Source of the DNA: Sequoia sempervirens
Lineage: Eukaryota; Streptophyta; Pinopsida; Cupressales; Cupressaceae
NCBI GenBank assembly: GCA_007258455.2
Contig: VDFB02000001.1
Coordinates: 15,149,747-15,213,746 of the forward strand
Length of the DNA stretch: 64,000 nucleotides
Direction: 5' to 3'
The notes beneath the pieces are model-generated. The model was not told the origin of the DNA. It saw only the letters and a program-made list of their open reading frames with translations, and ran no database searches. A program made the position numbers and the translations under genes. Shown one piece after another: positions 60,324-64,000 of the stretch (positions are counted from its first letter, which is position 1; every line of letters starts with the position of its first letter).

Positions 60324-61240
60324 TCTAGACATGCAAAATTAACATTGTACATTCATTAACTAAACTAGATTTCACATTAGGTCCATTCATCAATTAATCA
60401 GGTTCACTTCCATCCATTCATTAGGTAATCTCATCTCCTAAGGTCATTTATTTAAAATCAAATAAACATTATCATCAACCTTTTAATAAACCAAATGGCC
60501 ATTTAATCAAATCCCAAATCATATTACATCATTTTATGATTTAAATAAATCAAATATCCAAGTCCTAAAAGTAAAACTCACCTAATCATCATTAAGCTAA
60601 TCTAATCCTAATTAGCCTAACCTAACCTACCCACTTGCATTCTCTAGATTTAGCCACTTGCACAAATAAATCAATTTATTGATTTATTAAAACCCTCATT
60701 TTCACTCAACATGGCCCTCAAATTTGAAAATCATGACAAGTTGATTTTTCCCTCCAACATTGCATTTATTGCTCTTTTTCTTGTTCCCCTCTCTAAATTT
60801 ATTGTCAAATTTGAATTCAAATTCTCCTTCTCATGGGCACACTTCCCAAATCTTGTACATCCATTGGCCTATCACCATTTGACAAGTGGCCTCTTCTCAT
60901 TGGTGGATCTTTAGTCCCACATTTACCCTCTTGGCCAATCTCTCATCAAGAAAATATATAAAAGAAGGCTTTAATCCTCATTCATGGATACACAACTTTT
61001 ATGCAAGGTTACTCTCTTGGTTTGAGAACTCATCTTGCTCTTCATCCTATTTTCATTTGCATGATCTTAAGCTTTTATCAAGGATTGGGAAAGGGTCACT
61101 TGCACATGTGACACCAATCCACTATGGAATAGGTAACTTGTTGATTGCTTTCATTATGATTTTAGTCTTTTCTTATCATTTGTTTCATTTTGAAGCATTT
61201 ACAAGGTATTTCATAGGGTCATTCTTGAGAAATTTGTAGG
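60324..61240 (+). repeat. C3: diverged LTR of the C family, plus strand
   Basis: Starts TCTAGACATGCAAAATTAAC (TG decayed to TC) and shares with C1 the ordered blocks ATTAGGTCCATTCATCAA, CATGACAAGTTGA, TTGACAAGTGGCCTC and GGATTGGGAAAGGGTC. TATATAAAAG at 60954-60963. Probably the 5' LTR of a plus-strand element continuing past 64000; the 3' border is approximate. The 117-codon frame at 60886 is LTR text. Confidence 0.65.
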
Positions 61241-63480
61241 CTACTAACCTTCTATGAAGTTTAGTTTTTGCAGATTTCAAAAGTATGCCCTTGTAGATTG
61301 AGTGTCCCAATACAAGTAAAAAATGTACCTGTTGATTGCTTGACCAATATATTAATTGTTTGATTGCTTAAAAGTCATATATCATTGATTAAATGTTTAA
61401 CTAGTCATTGTCTGTTGTCTTTGGAGTGGCACACAAGTATACTGGAAAATCAATGCTTTACTTTGAAATGCCTTATGGTAAACTAGTAGTAAATGATTAG
61501 AATGTAAATCAGTGGAATCCAAAGGATGATTCTCTAAGGAAATTCTACTGGTCCCTACAACAACAACAAATTCATGAGTCAGACTAAGCATACAATACAA
61601 AAAAAAAGAGAGATTTGCTATTTCTTCTTGATTTTCGCATTTTAGCCTGATCAATAAGATCACCGTTCATTATTGGTAAGTTATATTTTATTGGCTGAAG
61701 ATTTTGAAGATTATGCTACTGATTTGAATGGTCATTAATTGATGGTGATATCCTTGTGTTTCGTAATTTTTATTTAATAATGTTGCCCAGACACTTGGTC
61801 GATGTCAACTAGAGAGGTAAGAAGCACTGCCACTCTGTAAAATATTCTACCTTTCCTAATCTTCACGTCTCTTAAACTATTTAGATAAGAAATAATTGGG
61901 TGTATTCATTATGCTTGATAATTGGGGGCGGGCCTCCTTTGGCTGGGATCATGACTTAAGGATGCATCACGTACTTTGATTGGGCTTTAAATTTTGAGAA
62001 AAATAGAGGCACATTAGTTTACTTCCTAAATTTATATACATGTTTGCCATAATGTTTCCAACTATAACATCTGACAAATTCCCTACATATGTGCAAACTT
62101 TACAATCATTACATTCCATCGATGACATCTGATTTGAAAACTCCTAACAAAAGTGGATATTCATGTTCAGAAATTTGCGTTCTCTTTGGTGATTGCTGGC
62201 TTATTTGCATTTAATATTTGCGTTCTCTTTAGTGATTGCTATATAATGTTATGGAGAAATAAATGCTATACAGAACAACAAAGATCATTTTTCTTTCGTT
62301 TTGTGCAAGGATCAAGACAGGAAGGTAGGGGTAGTGTATTTAAGAGGAAAAGGAGTGGCACAATTACTTTCTCTTGACTTTTGGGCACATCTTTTATACT
62401 TGTTAAATGTATTTGCTTGAAAGTTGGACCTTTTCAAATGGATTCCCTCAAAGCTGCATTAATGTGCTGACCTTCACCTTGTTATGATGTTTTGAATTAT
62501 TTTTTTGAAAAATATTTAGTCTTACAATGAAGAATGTCGTTTCTTGTGCTCCTTTCGAAAAGTAGATTTAACACTACATTTACATTAAATTTTTATTTAT
62601 TTTTTGATTTTTTGCATTAAGAGAAACTTTGATCTTTTTTTTTTAAAGTGTTTGTTCTTGGTTGATATTTGCTTTAAAAATTTGGTGGAAATTAGGATTC
62701 TTATGAATTCTTCATTCATTAGTTAAAAGAACCATTACTATTTTTTCATTTAAAATCATTTTATGGTTTAAAGTAAAGGTTTAAAATGATAACTTGATTT
62801 TTGTGTCCTTTTCTCTTATAGGAATAGGAATAGTGAAAGAAAAGGTACAAAACCAAACAAAGCACAACAAAGGTACAAAGGTACAACGAACAACAAAGTG
62901 AACAAGGTACAAGGAAAGTGAAAAGTCAACAAAGGTACAAAGGAAAGTAAGGGAAACAAAGGAAAGCGAAGGTGAAGTGAAGAGAGAAAATGAAAGGAGA
63001 AGAAATGAAGATGGTGGCTTGAGAAAATTAAAGTGTTTTTTAACACTTAGTGTTCATTTTAAACACTTTTCATGAAATTGTTATCTCTTGCTCTTAGGAC
63101 ACTAATTTTCATTTAGGGTTTAAAAGGAACACTTTTTTTTTTCATTTGCAAAGGGATAAAATCAAAACTTAGACACTTAATCGATTTCAATTTGGGCTAA
63201 AATTGAACAAGGCAATTTCTCACACTTCATTTGGTACTCTAAAAAATGAATCAAATCATTGCTTGGAAGGATAAAATGAATGTGTGCCTTTGTTTTTTTG
63301 TAATTATTTACACAAAGTAATATCATCAAAAGACATATGCGCTTCTCTCATGCCTCACGGTGATCTTGAGAATCAAAGGGTTTTGGTGACACTAAGTTGC
63401 ATAAATAATTTCCCATATACATTTCAATTTGGGTTTAAAATTAAACAATATATTGTGCGAGTGTGAGTAGGGGCATTTTC
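61241..63480 (+). other. Leader-like non-coding sequence after C3
   Basis: No gene recognised. 62820-62960 is a low-complexity run of AAAGGTACAA-type repeats. Everything else is AT-rich with short, domain-free frames. Confidence 0.5.
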
Positions 63481-64000
63481 ATGTATATTCTCTTTCTTTG
63501 TGCCATCAAAGATTGATCAAGTTACGAATTTTGTATTTGCTTGCTTTTGTTTATCCTAGAGGGCCTGCCTTGGGGAAAAAGTACTCACCCAAGGGAATGA
63601 CTCAACCGGTAACACTCTAAAGCCAAGAGTATTTCCAACTGAGATATAAATGTGGATATTGGAAGAAATGCCAATATCACGTGGTTGACTCCGACAAGAT
63701 GGATCCGAAAGGGGACTCTTGCCATGTTGGTTCAACTCCTATGAACGAAAAGTCCTTACTAGAACCCATGTGCTAGAATTTTCCAAAATCCTTAATTTAT
63801 TTATTGATGCAAGAACGGTCATTCTGAAGCCGCCCCACACTTTTACGGTCTTTAGTAGAAATTGAAAACATGCCATGGGAGTTTCATGGGTGTTGATGCT
63901 TGGCTGCCCCATATAAGTGAGTGTCGTGGAGGGGAGCCAATGGGGTCAAGCATCTAACCATTCGCTAAAGATAAGCATAGCTGGACTTGTCCAAGTGGGG
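63481..64000 (+). other. Leader of a Tat-like element, cut by window end
   Basis: GGGAAAAAGTACTCACCCAA (63575) and following text match the S1 leader at about 8456-8560 in the same orientation. This supports a plus-strand element with LTR C3 and gag beyond the window. Confidence 0.6.

Noticed and set aside
60711..61239. Plus-strand frames of 67 and 117 codons
   Set aside because: They fall inside LTR C3, and the corresponding sequence in C1 and C2 is not open.

Overview
This window is a repeat-dominated, AT-rich stretch of a plant nuclear genome. I found no intact host gene, rRNA or tRNA. The content (Tat-type Ty3/gypsy elements with long leaders and 3' regions, Ty1/copia fragments, LINE tails, MITEs, spliceosomal introns, two 100-N assembly gaps) is plant-like. 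The density of old, stop-riddled elements and the copia RT style are reminiscent of a conifer or other large gymnosperm genome; that last step is an inference. Layout: 1-4480 carries several copies of a 0.7-0.8 kb MITE. A plus-strand Tat-like Ty3/gypsy element (called S1) starts with an LTR at 6526-7663 and runs through leader, gag, protease, a G-patch segment, RT, RNase H, a second RNase H and integrase to 16804. There it is split by a minus-strand Ty3/gypsy element (called GyB, 16810-37744, LTRs at both ends, 5-bp target duplication GTATC). The integrase C-terminus of S1 resumes at 37750. GyB is itself split, just after its protease, by an 8.8-kb DNA-transposon-like element (called G1, 24278-33116) with 19-bp terminal inverted repeats and a 4-bp target duplication CCTA. 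G1 holds LINE and copia debris and a tandem array. The insertion order can therefore be read as S1, then GyB, then G1, then possibly the debris inside G1. The right half (41.6-64 kb) holds three copies of a second LTR family (C1, C2, C3), a minus-strand copy of the S1 LTR (D2) with its polypurine tract, a copia 3' end with LTR (53701-55874), and two more copies of the G1-type gene (G2 on plus, G3 on minus). G3 ends in a GGGTAAGTGCA-type terminus inserted in the copia RNase H. The most interesting content is the G1/G2/G3 family. These are large elements with GGGTA...TACCC ends, 4-bp target duplications and subterminal repeat clusters. They carry a proline- and tryptophan-rich, multi-exon gene that I do not recognise. 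The MITEs of 1-4480 share their ends and about 700 bp of one flank with G1 and look like its deletion derivatives. Nearby satellite-like arrays, one made of hairpin-forming units of about 300 bp, travel with these elements. No transposase with a recognisable catalytic domain was found in any of them, so how they move is open.
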